A stretch of DNA of 37,210 nucleotides from an uncultured Clostridium sp. Lineage in GTDB: Bacteria > Bacillota > Clostridia > TANB77 > CAG-508. The stretch lies in contig CANOGC010000008.1 of assembly GCA_947565445.1 (NCBI GenBank), positions 1-37,210 on the forward strand, written 5' to 3'. This document shows positions 8,138-18,405 of this stretch, piece by piece. The translations under genes and the position numbers were made by a program. The notes under the pieces were generated by a model. The model did no database searches. It was not told where the DNA came from and saw only the letters and a list, made by a program, of their open reading frames with translations. How positions within the stretch are numbered: the stretch's first letter is position 1; the number at the start of each line of letters is the position of its first letter.

Positions 8138-9574
8138 TTACACATTTACTTCTACTGTTATATCTTTTATTAAATCACCATATTTTTCTAATACAGGATT
8201 TACAGATGTGTTTATAAAATCTTCTACTTGTTTTGGTGCTCTTCCACATAGGTTGTCTGGGTTTAGGGCTTGTAGTATTTCTTCTTTTGTTAGCCCAAAA
8301 GAGCTATCATTTGCAATCCTATCTACTAAGTCGTTTGGTCTTCCAAATTCTTTTACTTCACGTCCTGCTTCCATAGAATATACACGGATTTTTTCATGTA
8401 GTTCTTGTCTATCTCCACCTTTTAGTACTGCATTCATTATTATTTCTTCTGTTCCCATAAATGGTAGTTCTTGCATCATGTTTGTTTTTATTACGTTTTC
8501 ATATACTACTATTCCAGATGTGATGTTTGCATATAATATAAGTATTGCATCTACTGCTAAGAAGCTTTCTGGTACACATATTCTTTTGTTTGCTGAATCG
8601 TCTAGTGTTCTTTCTAGCCATTGTGTTGCTGCAGTAATTGCAGGGTCATTTGCTAATACCATTACATGTCTTGATAGTGAGTTTATTCTTTCACTTCTCA
8701 TTGGGTTTCTTTTATATGCCATTGCTGATGAGCCTATTTGGCCTTTTTCAAATGGTTCTTCTAGTTCTTTTTCGTGTTGAAGTAATCTCATATCATTTGC
8801 AAATTTTGATGCACTTTGTGCTATGCTTGATAGGACGTTTAATACTCTTGAATCTAGTTTTCTTGTATATGTTTGCCCTGATACACCATATGTTTTATCA
8901 AATCCCATTTTTTGCGCAATTTTGCCATCTATTTTGTTTACTTTTTCTTCGTCTTTAAATAGTTTCATAAAGCTTTCCTGTGTTCCTGTTGTTCCTTTAC
9001 ATCCTAATAGTTTCATATGGTCTATTACAAAGTTTAGCTCTTCTAAATCTTCTAGTAAGTCTTGTAGCCATAGTGTTGCTCTTTTTCCTACTGTTGTTAA
9101 TTGTGCTGGTTGAAAGTGTGTGTATCCTAGACATGTAACATTTTTGTTTTTTAATGCGAATTCTTTTAAGTTGCTAATTACTAATACTAATTTTTTTCGT
9201 ATTAGCATTAATGCTTCTCTCATTAATATTACATCTGTATTGTCTGTTACATAACATGATGTAGCTCCTAAGTGTATTATTGGTTTTGCGCTTGGGCATT
9301 TTATTCCAAATTCATATACATGGCTCATTACATCATGTCTACATTCTGCTTCTCTTTTTGATACTATATCATAATCTATGTTGTTTATATTTTGTTTCAT
9401 TTCGTTTATTTGTTCTTCTGTAATGTTTATCCCTAATTCTTTTTCTGTTTCTGCAAGTGCTATCCATAGTTTTCTCCATGTGCTATATTTCATGTCATTT
9501 GACCATATTTTATTCATTTCACTACTTGCATATCTTCCTGCAAGTGGTGTTTTATATATACTATTTTCTTCCAT
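8138..9574 (-). CDS. purB: Adenylosuccinate lyase
   Basis: PurB acts twice, splitting SAICAR to AICAR plus fumarate and adenylosuccinate to AMP plus fumarate. The start ATG 9574 follows AAGGAGAAAG. The 478-residue protein shows the fumarase/aspartase superfamily pattern: TPLAGRYASSEMNKIWS at the N-terminus, HDVMSHVYEFG, HLGATSCYVTDN, GYTHFQPAQLTTVGKRATLW, and the signature GSSAMAYKRNPMRSERI with the flexible catalytic loop. There is no CGG in any frame and no interruption. It is the last purine gene of the minus-strand group, separated from purL by a small oppositely oriented gene, and faces a bidirectional terminator. Confidence 0.97.
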   Translation of the reverse strand: MEENSIYKTPLAGRYASSEMNKIWSNDMKYSTWRKLWIALAETEKELGINITEEQINEMKQNINNIDYDIVSKREAECRHDVMSHVYEFGIKCPSAKPIIHLGATSCYVTDNTDVILMREALMLIRKKLVLVISNLKEFALKNKNVTCLGYTHFQPAQLTTVGKRATLWLQDLLEDLEELNFVIDHMKLLGCKGTTGTQESFMKLFKDEEKVNKIDGKIAQKMGFDKTYGVSGQTYTRKLDSRVLNVLSSIAQSASKFANDMRLLQHEKELEEPFEKGQIGSSAMAYKRNPMRSERINSLSRHVMVLANDPAITAATQWLERTLDDSANKRICVPESFLAVDAILILYANITSGIVVYENVIKTNMMQELPFMGTEEIIMNAVLKGGDRQELHEKIRVYSMEAGREVKEFGRPNDLVDRIANDSSFGLTKEEILQALNPDNLCGRAPKQVEDFINTSVNPVLEKYGDLIKDITVEVNV

Positions 9575-9680
9575 ATCTTTCTCCTTTTTCTTTTTGACAT
9601 TTTTGTTTGACTTTTTGACTATTTTATGATATTATATCTTTGTTGTTGGAATATATCACCAATCACCTTGGTTGTATGAA

Positions 9681-9715
9681 CTAGCAGTTGTGCTAGATAC
9701 AACTGCTAGTATAAT
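9681..9715 (+). promoter_or_regulatory. Promoter overlapped by a perfect inverted repeat (candidate operator)
   Basis: CTAGCAGTTG (9681-9690) and CAACTGCTAG (9700-9709) form a 10-bp perfect dyad. A TTGTGC -35 candidate (9688-9693), 16 bases, and TATAAT (9710-9715) place the dyad over the promoter core, as expected for a repressor site. Confidence 0.55.
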
Positions 9716-9736
9716 GCTTCTTGGGAGGTGATATGA

Positions 9737-9910
9737 ATGGTTTATACATATTTAGGGTTAGGTTTTCTAGTTCTTTGTATTTGTGTTGGCATTGCCTTAA
9801 TATTAGGTTTTGCAAGCATTACAAATTATTATGTACATCTTACAGAGAAAAAACTAGAGGTCTCTCCAAAGCAAACAAGTGAGACCTCCAACAACCACGA
9901 GCAGGGGTAA
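9737..9910 (+). CDS. Small single-pass membrane protein, 57 aa
   Basis: ATG 9737 sits six bases after GGGAGGTGAT; another ATG at 9733 in a different frame is too close to the RBS. The product has one hydrophobic segment of about 23 residues (starting near TYLGLGFLVLCICVGIALIL), then a charged tail (HLTEKKLEVSPKQTSE). The stop TAA lies in the loop of a rho-independent terminator. It thus has its own promoter, a dyad operator candidate and a terminator, and runs opposite to purL and purB. Size and topology recall type I toxin peptides or small stress-induced membrane proteins, but I see no antisense RNA promoter, so function is unknown. Confidence 0.6.
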   Translation: MVYTYLGLGFLVLCICVGIALILGFASITNYYVHLTEKKLEVSPKQTSETSNNHEQG

Positions 9911-9928
9911 CCCCCTTTGCTCTTTTTA
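9899..9928 (+). terminator. Rho-independent terminator after the small membrane protein
   Basis: GAGCA-GGGG pairs with CCCC-TGCTC around the TAA stop, followed by TTTTTATA. Confidence 0.75.
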
Positions 9929-9967
9929 TATTTATATTGTATCACTCATATTACAATTTGTCAAATA

Positions 9968-12900
9968 TTATTTGTAATATTCTACTCCTGATTCAAATAT
10001 TTTTTGGTCTTTGTTTCCTGGTATATTTGTTAATATATCTGTTCTATAACTTCTTTCTGAATGTCCCATTTTTCCTAATATTCTTCCATCTGGGCTTGTA
10101 ATTCCCTCTACTGCATATGTAGAACCATTTGGATTGTATCTTATATCATGGCTAGGGTTTCCTTCTAAATCTACATATTGTGTAGCTATTTGTCCGTTTT
10201 TTATTAGTTCTTTCATTATTTCTTCTGATGCTACAAATTTTCCTTCTCCATGTGAAATTGGAATTACGAATTCATCTCCTATGTTTACTTTGTTAAACCA
10301 TGGTGATAGCTTTGATACTACTTTTGTGTTTACTAGTTTTGATTGATGTCTTGCTATGTCATTAAATGTTAGTGTTGGCATAGTATCATCCATGTCTATA
10401 ATTTTTCCATATGGTAATAGTCCTAATTTTATAAGTGCTTGGAATCCATTACATATTCCTAATATTAAACCATCTTTTTCGTTTAAGTGCTTATGTACCA
10501 CTTCTGTTAGTTTAGGATTTCTAAATACAGATGCTATAAATTTTCCTGAACCGTCTGGTTCATCTCCTGCACTAAAACCTCCTGGTAGCATAATTATTTG
10601 TGCATTTTCTATTTCTTTTTCAAATATTTCTATTGATTCTGCTAAGTATTCTGGTTTTAAGTTACGAAATACTTTTGTGCTTACAACTGCTCCTGCATCT
10701 TCAAATGCTTTTGTTAAATCGTATTCACAGTTTGTTCCCGGAAATACTGGTATAAATACTCGTGGTTTTGCTATGCTTGTTTTTGAATGGGTAGACTCCG
10801 CTACAACACTATGAATAGGTATGTCTATGTTTTGTGATTGGGCAATCCCTACACGTGTAGGGAATACTTTTTCTAGTGGTTTTTCCCAAAGTGTAATTAG
10901 CTCATCTAAATCTAGTTTTTCATTTTCTGAAATTTGTATTTCTTTTTCTTCTATTGTTTGTCCTAATTCCTCTAGTTTTGTTTCTTCTACTTTTTCATCT
11001 AATTCTATTATAAAGCTTCCATACATAGGTTCAAATAAATCTTCTTGTTTTGTGAATTTGAATCCTATTTTATTTCCAATTGCGCTTTTTGTAATTGTGT
11101 CTGCAATTCCTCCATGTCTTATAGTGCTACATGATAGAACTTTTCCTTGTTTTATTAGTTTATTTATTATTTCATAGTTTTGTTTTAAGTCTTCAAAATC
11201 TGGAAGTGAGTCTTCGTCAATTTTTGTTTTTAGTATCATTACTTTTGAATTTACTTTTTTAAATTCATTTGAAGTTACGTCTTTTACTTTTATTGTTCCT
11301 ACACAGAATGATGTTAGTGTTGGTGGTACATCAAGTTCATTATATGAACCAGACATAGAGTCTTTTCCTCCAATTGCTGCAATATTTAGCTTTTCTTGTA
11401 CTAAGTATGCTCCTAAAAGTGCTGCTAATGGTTTTCCCCATCTTGCCCCTTCATTTCTTAGTCTTTCAAAATATTCTTGGAATGTTAACCATGCTTTTTT
11501 ATAGTCTCCACCCATTGCTACATATTTTGTAACAGATTCTACTACTGCATATACCGCTCCATGGAAAGGGCTCCAGCTTGCAAGGTATGGATTGTATCCA
11601 TATGTCATAATTGTTCCTGTATCACTATATCCTTTGGTAGAAGGTATTCTTGCTGCCATTCCTTCTGCTGGTGTTAATTGATATTTTCCACCAAATGGCA
11701 TTATTATACTTCCTGCTCCAATTGTAGAATCAAATCTTTCTACTAATCCTTTTTGTGAACAGCAGTTTAAGTTTTGAACTATTTTTTTCCATTCTTCTAC
11801 TTTATTTGCTACTTCTTTTTTTGCAAAGTAGTTTCTATTTTCATCTGGTTTAATTATTGTTGCATTTTGTTTTTTTACATCTCCGTTTGTATCTAAGAAT
11901 TCACGACTTATATCTACTATGCATTTTCCTCTCCAATACATTTTTACTCTTGGTTCTTCTACTACGTCTGCTACAAGGCTTGTTTCGATATTTTCTAGAG
12001 ATGCTAGCTTTTCAAATTCTTCTACATCACTTGCTCTTACTACTACTGCCATTCTTTCTTGTGATTCTGATATTGCAAGCTCTGTTCCGTTTAATCCTTC
12101 ATATTTTTTTGGTACTTTGTCTAGGTTTATTACTAATCCATCTGCTAATTCTCCTACTGCAACTGATACTCCTCCTGCTCCAAAGTCGTTACAACGTTTT
12201 ATTAGTTTCGTTACTTCTGGATTACGGAATAGCCTTTGTATTTTTCTTTCTTCTGGTGCGTTTCCTTTTTGTACTTCTGCTCCACATGTTGTAAGTGAAC
12301 TGCTTGTATGTGCTTTTGATGAGCCTGTTGCTCCTCCACATCCGTCTCTTCCTGTTCTTCCTCCTAATAGGATAACTTTATCTCCTGGTTCTGGGCGAAG
12401 TCTAATTACATTTTTGGCAGGTGCTGCTCCTATAAGTGCTCCTATTTCTAGACGTTTTGCTACATATCCCGGATGATAGATTTCTGTTACTTGTCCTGTT
12501 GCAAGCCCTATTTGGTTTCCATATGATGAATATCCTCTTGCTGCTTCGTTTGTTAATTTACGTTGTGGTAGTTTGTTTGGAAGTGTGTCTTCTATTGCTA
12601 CTGTTGGGTCTGCACATCCTGTAACACGCATTGCTTGGTACACATATACACGTCCTGATAATGGGTCTCTTATTGCTCCCCCTAAACATGTTGCTGCTCC
12701 TCCAAATGGCTCTATTTCTGTTGGGTGATTGTGTGTTTCGTTTTTGAACATTATTAGATATTCTTCTGGTTTTCCATCTACTTCAATTGTTGCTTTTATG
12801 CTACATGCATTAATTTCTTCTGATTCGTCTAGGTCTTTTAATATTCCTTTTTTCTTTAATTCTTTTGCTGCAATTGTTGCAACATCCATTAGGCATATGT

Positions 12901-13693
12901 CTTTTTTACGGTCTTCATATACATATTTTCTAGATGCTATATAGTCTTCATATACTTTTTGTAGTAAATCCCATTTTATATCTACTACTTCTAATTTTGT
13001 AAGGAATGTTGTATGACGGCAATGGTCTGACCAGTATGTGTCTATCATTTTCATTTCTGTCATGCTTGGGTCTCTTTTTTCTGTATCTCTAAAGTATTTT
13101 TGGCAAAATTTTAAATCTTCTATATCCATTGCAAAACCATATTTTTCATAGAATTTTTCTGCATCTTGTTCTGTCATGTTTATAAATCCTTCAATTGTTT
13201 TTACATCTTCTGGTTCTTCTGTTTGGTTTTCTATATTACTTGGTTTTTCAAGGCTTGCTTCTCTTGAATCGACACTGTTTATTAAGTATTTTTTTATTTT
13301 TTGTATTTGGTTTTCGTTTAGTTTTCCTTTTAGTATATATACTTTTGCAGTTTTTGCTATTGGTCTTTTTCCTCCACTAATAATTTGCAAACATTCTTCT
13401 AGGGAATTCGCTCTTTGGTCGAATTGCCCCGGTAAAAATTCTACTGCAAATATTGTGTCTTCTTTTTTTAATTCATAGTTTTCGTCAAAACATATATCTA
13501 CTTGTGGTTCTGAAAATACAGTGTTTTTTGCTTTTTCATATGTTTTGTCATCTATTCCGTCTACATCATATCTGTTTAATATGATTACTTCTTCTAGTTC
13601 TTTTATTTGTAAGTTTTCTTTTAAGTCTGTTAGGATTCCTTTTGCTTCTACATTAAATCCTTCTTTTTTTTGTACATAAATTCTTCTTACCAT
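9968..13693 (-). CDS. purL: Phosphoribosylformylglycinamidine (FGAM) synthase, large single-chain form
   Basis: It converts FGAR, glutamine and ATP to FGAM. The 1241-residue protein contains all domains in one chain. The N-terminal PurS-like part is at about residues 1-150. Two AIR-synthetase-like halves follow, with DTYWSDHCRHTTF, KNETHNHPTEIEPFGGAATC and GGKDSMSG. The C-terminal class I glutamine amidotransferase (about 985-1241) has PGGFSAGDEPDGSGKFIAS, the nucleophile in LGICNGFQALIKLG, and ISHGEGKF. The start ATG 13693 follows TTAGGAGG. It lies 128 bp downstream of purM. Eleven CGG triplets all fall out of frame (such as GAC-GGT or CCG-GGA) and none disrupts the frame, although the protein is very glycine-rich; this is the best internal control for the CGG rule. 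Confidence 0.97.
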   Translation of the reverse strand: MVRRIYVQKKEGFNVEAKGILTDLKENLQIKELEEVIILNRYDVDGIDDKTYEKAKNTVFSEPQVDICFDENYELKKEDTIFAVEFLPGQFDQRANSLEECLQIISGGKRPIAKTAKVYILKGKLNENQIQKIKKYLINSVDSREASLEKPSNIENQTEEPEDVKTIEGFINMTEQDAEKFYEKYGFAMDIEDLKFCQKYFRDTEKRDPSMTEMKMIDTYWSDHCRHTTFLTKLEVVDIKWDLLQKVYEDYIASRKYVYEDRKKDICLMDVATIAAKELKKKGILKDLDESEEINACSIKATIEVDGKPEEYLIMFKNETHNHPTEIEPFGGAATCLGGAIRDPLSGRVYVYQAMRVTGCADPTVAIEDTLPNKLPQRKLTNEAARGYSSYGNQIGLATGQVTEIYHPGYVAKRLEIGALIGAAPAKNVIRLRPEPGDKVILLGGRTGRDGCGGATGSSKAHTSSSLTTCGAEVQKGNAPEERKIQRLFRNPEVTKLIKRCNDFGAGGVSVAVGELADGLVINLDKVPKKYEGLNGTELAISESQERMAVVVRASDVEEFEKLASLENIETSLVADVVEEPRVKMYWRGKCIVDISREFLDTNGDVKKQNATIIKPDENRNYFAKKEVANKVEEWKKIVQNLNCCSQKGLVERFDSTIGAGSIIMPFGGKYQLTPAEGMAARIPSTKGYSDTGTIMTYGYNPYLASWSPFHGAVYAVVESVTKYVAMGGDYKKAWLTFQEYFERLRNEGARWGKPLAALLGAYLVQEKLNIAAIGGKDSMSGSYNELDVPPTLTSFCVGTIKVKDVTSNEFKKVNSKVMILKTKIDEDSLPDFEDLKQNYEIINKLIKQGKVLSCSTIRHGGIADTITKSAIGNKIGFKFTKQEDLFEPMYGSFIIELDEKVEETKLEELGQTIEEKEIQISENEKLDLDELITLWEKPLEKVFPTRVGIAQSQNIDIPIHSVVAESTHSKTSIAKPRVFIPVFPGTNCEYDLTKAFEDAGAVVSTKVFRNLKPEYLAESIEIFEKEIENAQIIMLPGGFSAGDEPDGSGKFIASVFRNPKLTEVVHKHLNEKDGLILGICNGFQALIKLGLLPYGKIIDMDDTMPTLTFNDIARHQSKLVNTKVVSKLSPWFNKVNIGDEFVIPISHGEGKFVASEEIMKELIKNGQIATQYVDLEGNPSHDIRYNPNGSTYAVEGITSPDGRILGKMGHSERSYRTDILTNIPGNKDQKIFESGVEYYK

Positions 13694-13728
13694 TAATTTT
13701 TCCTCCTAATTTTAGTTTTTGTTATAAA

Positions 13729-13810
13729 TCCGCTCCATCTTGCTGTCGGTTAGGCATTTTCTTTTCTCTCAGGTTTCGAAAAGAAAAGCGTAACCTACAC
13801 GTGGAGCTAC
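13729..13810. repeat. Long imperfect hairpin between purM and purL
   Basis: GCTCCA, GTTAGGC and TTTTCTTTTC are mirrored by GAAAAGAAAAGC, TAACCTAC and TGGAGC around a central TCTCAGGTTTCGAA. It is a stem-loop within the purM-purL transcript, possibly a processing site or element remnant. Confidence 0.5.
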
Positions 13811-13821
13811 ATATCGCCTTG

Positions 13822-14862
13822 TTACAAATTTATGTTTATTTCTTTGTTTCCTTTTACTACTTCTCCTATTACATATGCTGTTTCTCCTGCTTCTTTTAGT
13901 ATTTGTAGTGCTTTTTCTTTTTCTTCTTTTGAAACGATTAAGCTCATTCCTATTCCCATGTTGAATGTGTTATACATGTCTCTTAATGGAATGTTTCCTT
14001 CTTTTTGTAGTAGTTTAAATATTGCTGGTACTTCATATAAGTTTTTATCTATGTTTAATGCTACATTTTCGTTTAGCATTCTTGGCATGTTTTCGTAAAA
14101 ACCTCCTCCTGTAATATGTGAAATTCCTTTTACTTTTACTTTTGATATTAGTTCTAATACTGGTTTTACATATATTTTTGTTGGTGTAAGTAGTGCTTCC
14201 CCTAATGTTGTTCCTAATTCTTCTCTATATTCTTTTAGGTTTTCTTCGTTTACATTAAATATTTTTCTAACTAATGAAAATCCATTTGAATGAACTCCTG
14301 ATGATGCAAGTCCGATTACTACATCTCCTACTTCTATTGAGTTAGGGTTTATCATTTTTTTCTTGTCTACTATACCAACACTAAAACCTGCTAAATCATA
14401 TTCATTTTCTGAATATAACCCTGGCATTTCTGCTGTTTCTCCTCCTACTAAGGCACATCCTGCTTTAATACATCCTTCGGCTACTCCATTTACAATTGTT
14501 GCTACCATTTCTGGTATGTTTTTCCATAGTGATATGTAGTCTAAGAAAAATAATGGTTTTGCACCACAACAGATAATGTCATTAACACACATTGCGACAC
14601 AATCTTGTCCTATTGTATCGTGCTTATTCATTAAAAAAGCCAATTTTAGTTTTGTTCCGACACCATCTGTTCCAGAAACTAAAATTGGTTCTTCCATTTT
14701 GTCTTTGTCTATAGCAAATAAACCTCCAAAACCGCCAAGGTCTGATACAACACCACTTGTGTATGTTGCTTGTACTGATTTTTTCATTAATTCAACAGAT
14801 TTATATCCTGCTGTTACATCTACTCCCGCTTCTTTATAACTATTACTAAAACTTTTTTCCAT
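13822..14862 (-). CDS. purM: Phosphoribosylformylglycinamidine cyclo-ligase (AIR synthetase)
   Basis: PurM closes the imidazole ring of FGAM to AIR using ATP. The start ATG 14862 follows AAAGGAGAG. The 346-residue protein shows [85 protein letters not shown] and [18 protein letters not shown], all typical of the family. It is first in the minus-strand purM-purL-purB order and has its own promoter. Three CGG triplets are out of frame (ATC-GGA, GTC-GGA, GGC-GGT) and do not shift. Confidence 0.97.
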   Translation of the reverse strand: MEKSFSNSYKEAGVDVTAGYKSVELMKKSVQATYTSGVVSDLGGFGGLFAIDKDKMEEPILVSGTDGVGTKLKLAFLMNKHDTIGQDCVAMCVNDIICCGAKPLFFLDYISLWKNIPEMVATIVNGVAEGCIKAGCALVGGETAEMPGLYSENEYDLAGFSVGIVDKKKMINPNSIEVGDVVIGLASSGVHSNGFSLVRKIFNVNEENLKEYREELGTTLGEALLTPTKIYVKPVLELISKVKVKGISHITGGGFYENMPRMLNENVALNIDKNLYEVPAIFKLLQKEGNIPLRDMYNTFNMGIGMSLIVSKEEKEKALQILKEAGETAYVIGEVVKGNKEININL

Positions 14863-14895
14863 AAGAGACTCTCCTTTTTCTTTTTCATATGTTTT

Positions 14896-14924
14896 ATCAT
14901 ACTATATTTTGCATTTTTTTACAA
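14896..14924 (-). promoter_or_regulatory. Promoter of the purM-purL group
   Basis: Minus strand: TTGTAA (14924-14919), 17-base spacer, TATGAT (14901-14896), about 34 bases upstream of the purM start. Confidence 0.6.
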
Positions 14925-15030
14925 GATTTTTTGACGTTTTTCTTACGGAAATGGTAAATATTTAGATGTAAACTATAATGCTAAATCATAATAGTTTTGT
15001 AATTGCTATTTTAGAATACAATTTAAATTT

Positions 15031-15110
15031 GGATTTTTGTGATATTTGCATGTTATTTTTTATGGATTTTTGTGATAATCAGTATTGCATACTATTGGAT
15101 TTTTGTGATA
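15031..15110 (+). repeat. Three 14-bp direct repeats at 33-bp spacing (candidate operator)
   Basis: GGATTTTTGTGATA occurs exactly at 15031, 15064 and 15097, with unrelated sequence between. The third copy lies between the -35 and -10 of the following promoter. Confidence 0.85.
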
Positions 15111-15114
15111 TACT
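15085..15114 (+). promoter_or_regulatory. Promoter of the AAA ATPase gene
   Basis: TTGCAT at 15085-15090, an 18-base spacer and TATACT at 15109-15114; the spacer is mostly the third direct repeat. Confidence 0.55.
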
Positions 15115-15136
15115 GTATATAGGATGGTGACATATT

Positions 15137-16478
15137 ATGGATTTATTAAAAAGGAAAGTTGATAACTACTTAATAGAATGGAAAAATAATTCAGAAAGAA
15201 AACCTCTTATAATAAAAGGGGCACGTCAAATAGGTAAAACTGAATCAATTAGAAATTTTGCAAAAAATAACTATAAAAGTGTAATTGAAATAAATTTTGT
15301 ACTTCAAAAACAATATAAAGACATTTTCGATGACGGATTTGAAGTCGATACTATAATTAAGAATATTTCTTTAAGAAATCCTAATCTTGAATTCATACCA
15401 CACAATACTTTAATATTTTTTGATGAATTACAAGATTGTATTAATTGTGCAACTTCTTTAAAGTCTTTTAGTCAAGATGGAAGGTATGATGTAATTTGTT
15501 CAGGTTCACTTATGGGAATTAATTATAACGAAATTGAATCAAATAGTGTTGGAAATAAAGAAGATTATGAAATGTATTCTATGGATTTTGAAGAGTTTCT
15601 TTGGGCAAAAGGATATAAAGAAGAACAAATAGAAAATTTATATGAACACATGAAAAATTTAATTCCTTTATCTAACACTGAGCTTTCAGTAATGTTTGAT
15701 ATCTTTAAAGAATACATGATAATAGGCGGAATGCCTGCAATTGTTAATTCTTTTGTAAAAAATAATAATTATAGTGGAACATTAAAAATGCAAAAACAAA
15801 TTCTTCTTGATTATGAAGAAGATATAACTAAATATGCTGGTCGGATTAGATCATGGCAAAATTCTTAATGTATATCGTAAAATACCTGTATTTTTAGGAA
15901 ATGAAAATAAAAAGTTTCAAATTTCAAAATTAGAACATGGTGCAAGAAATAGAGAATATATTGGAACAATAGATTGGTTAAAAGATGCTGGAATTATTAA
16001 TGTTTGCTATTGTTTGGAACAGCCTGAACTTCCACTTAGTGGTAATTTTAATCCTGATAATTATAGGATTTATTTTAGGGATACCGGACTGTTAATTGGC
16101 TCACTTGATGAGGAAGCACAAGAAGATTTAAGAAATAATAAAAATTTTAATACTTATAAAGGTGCAATTTATGAAAATATTGTTGGAGATATGCTTGTAA
16201 AAGAAGGATATAATTTGTATTTTTATAAAAATAAGAAAGGTACAATAGAAATGGATTTCTTCGTTCGAGATAAGGATTCTCTAATTCCAGTTGAGGTAAA
16301 AGCAATTGATGGAAGCACTGTTTCTCTAAATAATTTAATAAATAGTGAAAACTATAAGGATATTAAATATGGAATAAAGTTAGGGTATAAAAATATAGGT
16401 TTTAATGGAAAATTTTATACTTTTCCTTATTTCTTAACATTTCTATTAAAAAGGTATTTAAAAAAAGAACCTAAGTAA
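15137..16478 (+). CDS. AAA-family ATPase with C-terminal DUF4143, read through one CGG shift
   Basis: This belongs to the widespread, poorly characterised group of AAA_14/DUF4143 ATPases. It starts at ATG 15137 (MDLLKRKVDNYLIEWK). Walker A is IIKGARQIGKTES and Walker B is NTLIFFDELQDC, followed by DVICSGSLMGINY and the family motif MYSMDFEEFLWAKGY. After 235 codons an in-frame CGG at 15842 breaks the frame; skipping the C restores GLDHGKILNVYRKIPVFLG and a 211-residue remainder with DUF4143 features: LKDAGIINVCYCLEQPELPL, YFRDTGLLIGSL, YKGAIYENIVGDML and EMDFFVRDKDSLIPVEVKA. The 446-residue total is normal for the family. Three other CGG triplets (GAC-GGA, GGC-GGA, ACC-GGA) are out of frame. 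It is monocistronic, with the repeat-bearing promoter suggesting repression. Confidence 0.88.
15842..15844 (+). other. In-frame CGG +1 shift site (AAA ATPase)
   Basis: Context GGT-CGG-A. Skipping C15842 gives KYAG-GLDHGKILNVYRKIP, matching the family segment; triplet reading stops within nine codons. Confidence 0.9.
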
Positions 16479-16506
16479 ATTACTTTAATCTACTTAGGTT
16501 ATCTTA
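16468..16506 (+). terminator. Terminator of the AAA ATPase gene
   Basis: AACCTAAGTA (16468-16477) pairs perfectly with TACTTAGGTT (16491-16500), followed by ATCTTATATT. The stem overlaps the stop codon. Confidence 0.65.
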
Positions 16507-16513
16507 TATTATT

Positions 16514-16580
16514 TTAAATACAAAATCCTGGGGCTACACCACCACCTTGTGATGCATACCATGGTTGCAATCTAGCATAT
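16514..16580 (-). pseudogene. Possible 3' end of an unrelated gene fused behind the toxin
   Basis: In the frame ending TAA 16514 the minus strand reads RLQPWYASQGGGVAPGFCI, a coherent-looking C-terminus unlike any toxin. It has no start of its own and may be a fragment left by a deletion that also removed the toxin's last residues. Low confidence. Confidence 0.3.
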
Positions 16581-16786
16581 AAATTAGAAGCCAATCCGGT
16601 TCAATATGACATTCTTTAAAGCCGTTTATAATTACCAGCTAAACTATGATTTTTATATTTAGCTGGTAATGTCTTTTCTTCTGATAATAACTTAACAATA
16701 TATTTTAATTTATTAATGTCATAACCTCTTTTTTGAATTAGTTTATAGTCTTTTTTAAATTGATTACTGTATCTTACTTTTAGCAC
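16534..16786 (-). CDS. yafQ: YafQ/RelE-family mRNA interferase toxin, one CGG shift, altered C-terminus
   Basis: The toxin starts at GTG 16786, overlapping the antitoxin stop by one base (TAGTG), the usual coupling in such pairs. The first 54 codons read MLKVRYSNQFKKDYKLIQKR and then LPAKYKNHSLAGNYK, typical of YafQ. An in-frame CGG at 16624 follows; skipping its C gives GFKECHIEPDWLLIY, the conserved YafQ core with its His. Read as triplets, translation would stop two codons after the CGG. After LLIY the expected tail (an Arg/Thr-Gly-His-Ser-type end) is replaced by 14 unrelated residues up to TAG 16536-16534. The total is 83 residues against about 90 in the family. Activity is therefore doubtful because of the tail. 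RelE-type enzymes cut mRNA on the ribosome. Confidence 0.8.
16622..16624 (-). other. In-frame CGG +1 shift site (YafQ toxin)
   Basis: Minus-strand context AAA-CGG-C. Skipping the C gives NYK-GFKECHIEPDW; the Gly lies in the conserved WKGxRECHIEPDW-type core. Confidence 0.9.
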
Positions 16787-17055
16787 TATTTATCCAACTC
16801 CTCAAACATTTCGTCTACATTATCAAAAGTTTTGCTTAAATTTTTGCCATTCTTTGTATCTTCTATCGCTTGTATTGTTTCTTTATTAAACTTGGGTTTT
16901 CTAATCTCGAAAGGAATTCCATCATTTAATATAACTTGATTTAAAAACACATTAATAGCTTCAGTAATAGATAAACCTAAATCACTTAATGTTTCTTCTG
17001 CTTTTTGTTTAACTCTAGGTTCTACTCGTATATGCAAAGTATCTGTCTTAGCCAT
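16786..17055 (-). CDS. dinJ: RelB/DinJ-family antitoxin
   Basis: This is an 89-residue antitoxin, MAKTDTLHIRVEPRVKQKAE, with an N-terminal ribbon-helix-helix DNA-binding segment and the family signature LGLSITEAINVFLNQVILND, then GIPFEIRKPKFNKETIQAIE and an acidic tail that would neutralise the toxin. ATG 17055 is preferred over the in-frame ATG at 17070, because GGAGGTG overlaps the latter and sits correctly for the former. It is co-transcribed with and overlaps the toxin. Such antitoxins normally repress their own promoter as a complex with the toxin. No CGG is present, so the antitoxin does not depend on the shift while the toxin does. Confidence 0.88.
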   Translation of the reverse strand: MAKTDTLHIRVEPRVKQKAEETLSDLGLSITEAINVFLNQVILNDGIPFEIRKPKFNKETIQAIEDTKNGKNLSKTFDNVDEMFEELDK

Positions 17056-17133
17056 GGTAAACACCTCCATATTATATTATATTATATGTATTGTATCACA
17101 TTTTATACACAAATACAATACAAAATTGTGTGT

Positions 17134-18405
<1,272 letters not shown>

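Noticed and set aside
8208..9629. Plus-strand open frames across purB
   Set aside because: They overlap a perfectly conserved adenylosuccinate lyase on the other strand, have Ser/Phe-rich composition typical of antisense frames, and lack RBSs. The same applies to frames opposite purL, purM, purA, pyrD, pyrF and pyrC.
15031..15110. CRISPR array
   Set aside because: Only three 14-bp repeats with 19-bp gaps, no palindromic repeat, no cas gene, and the last copy lies in a promoter.
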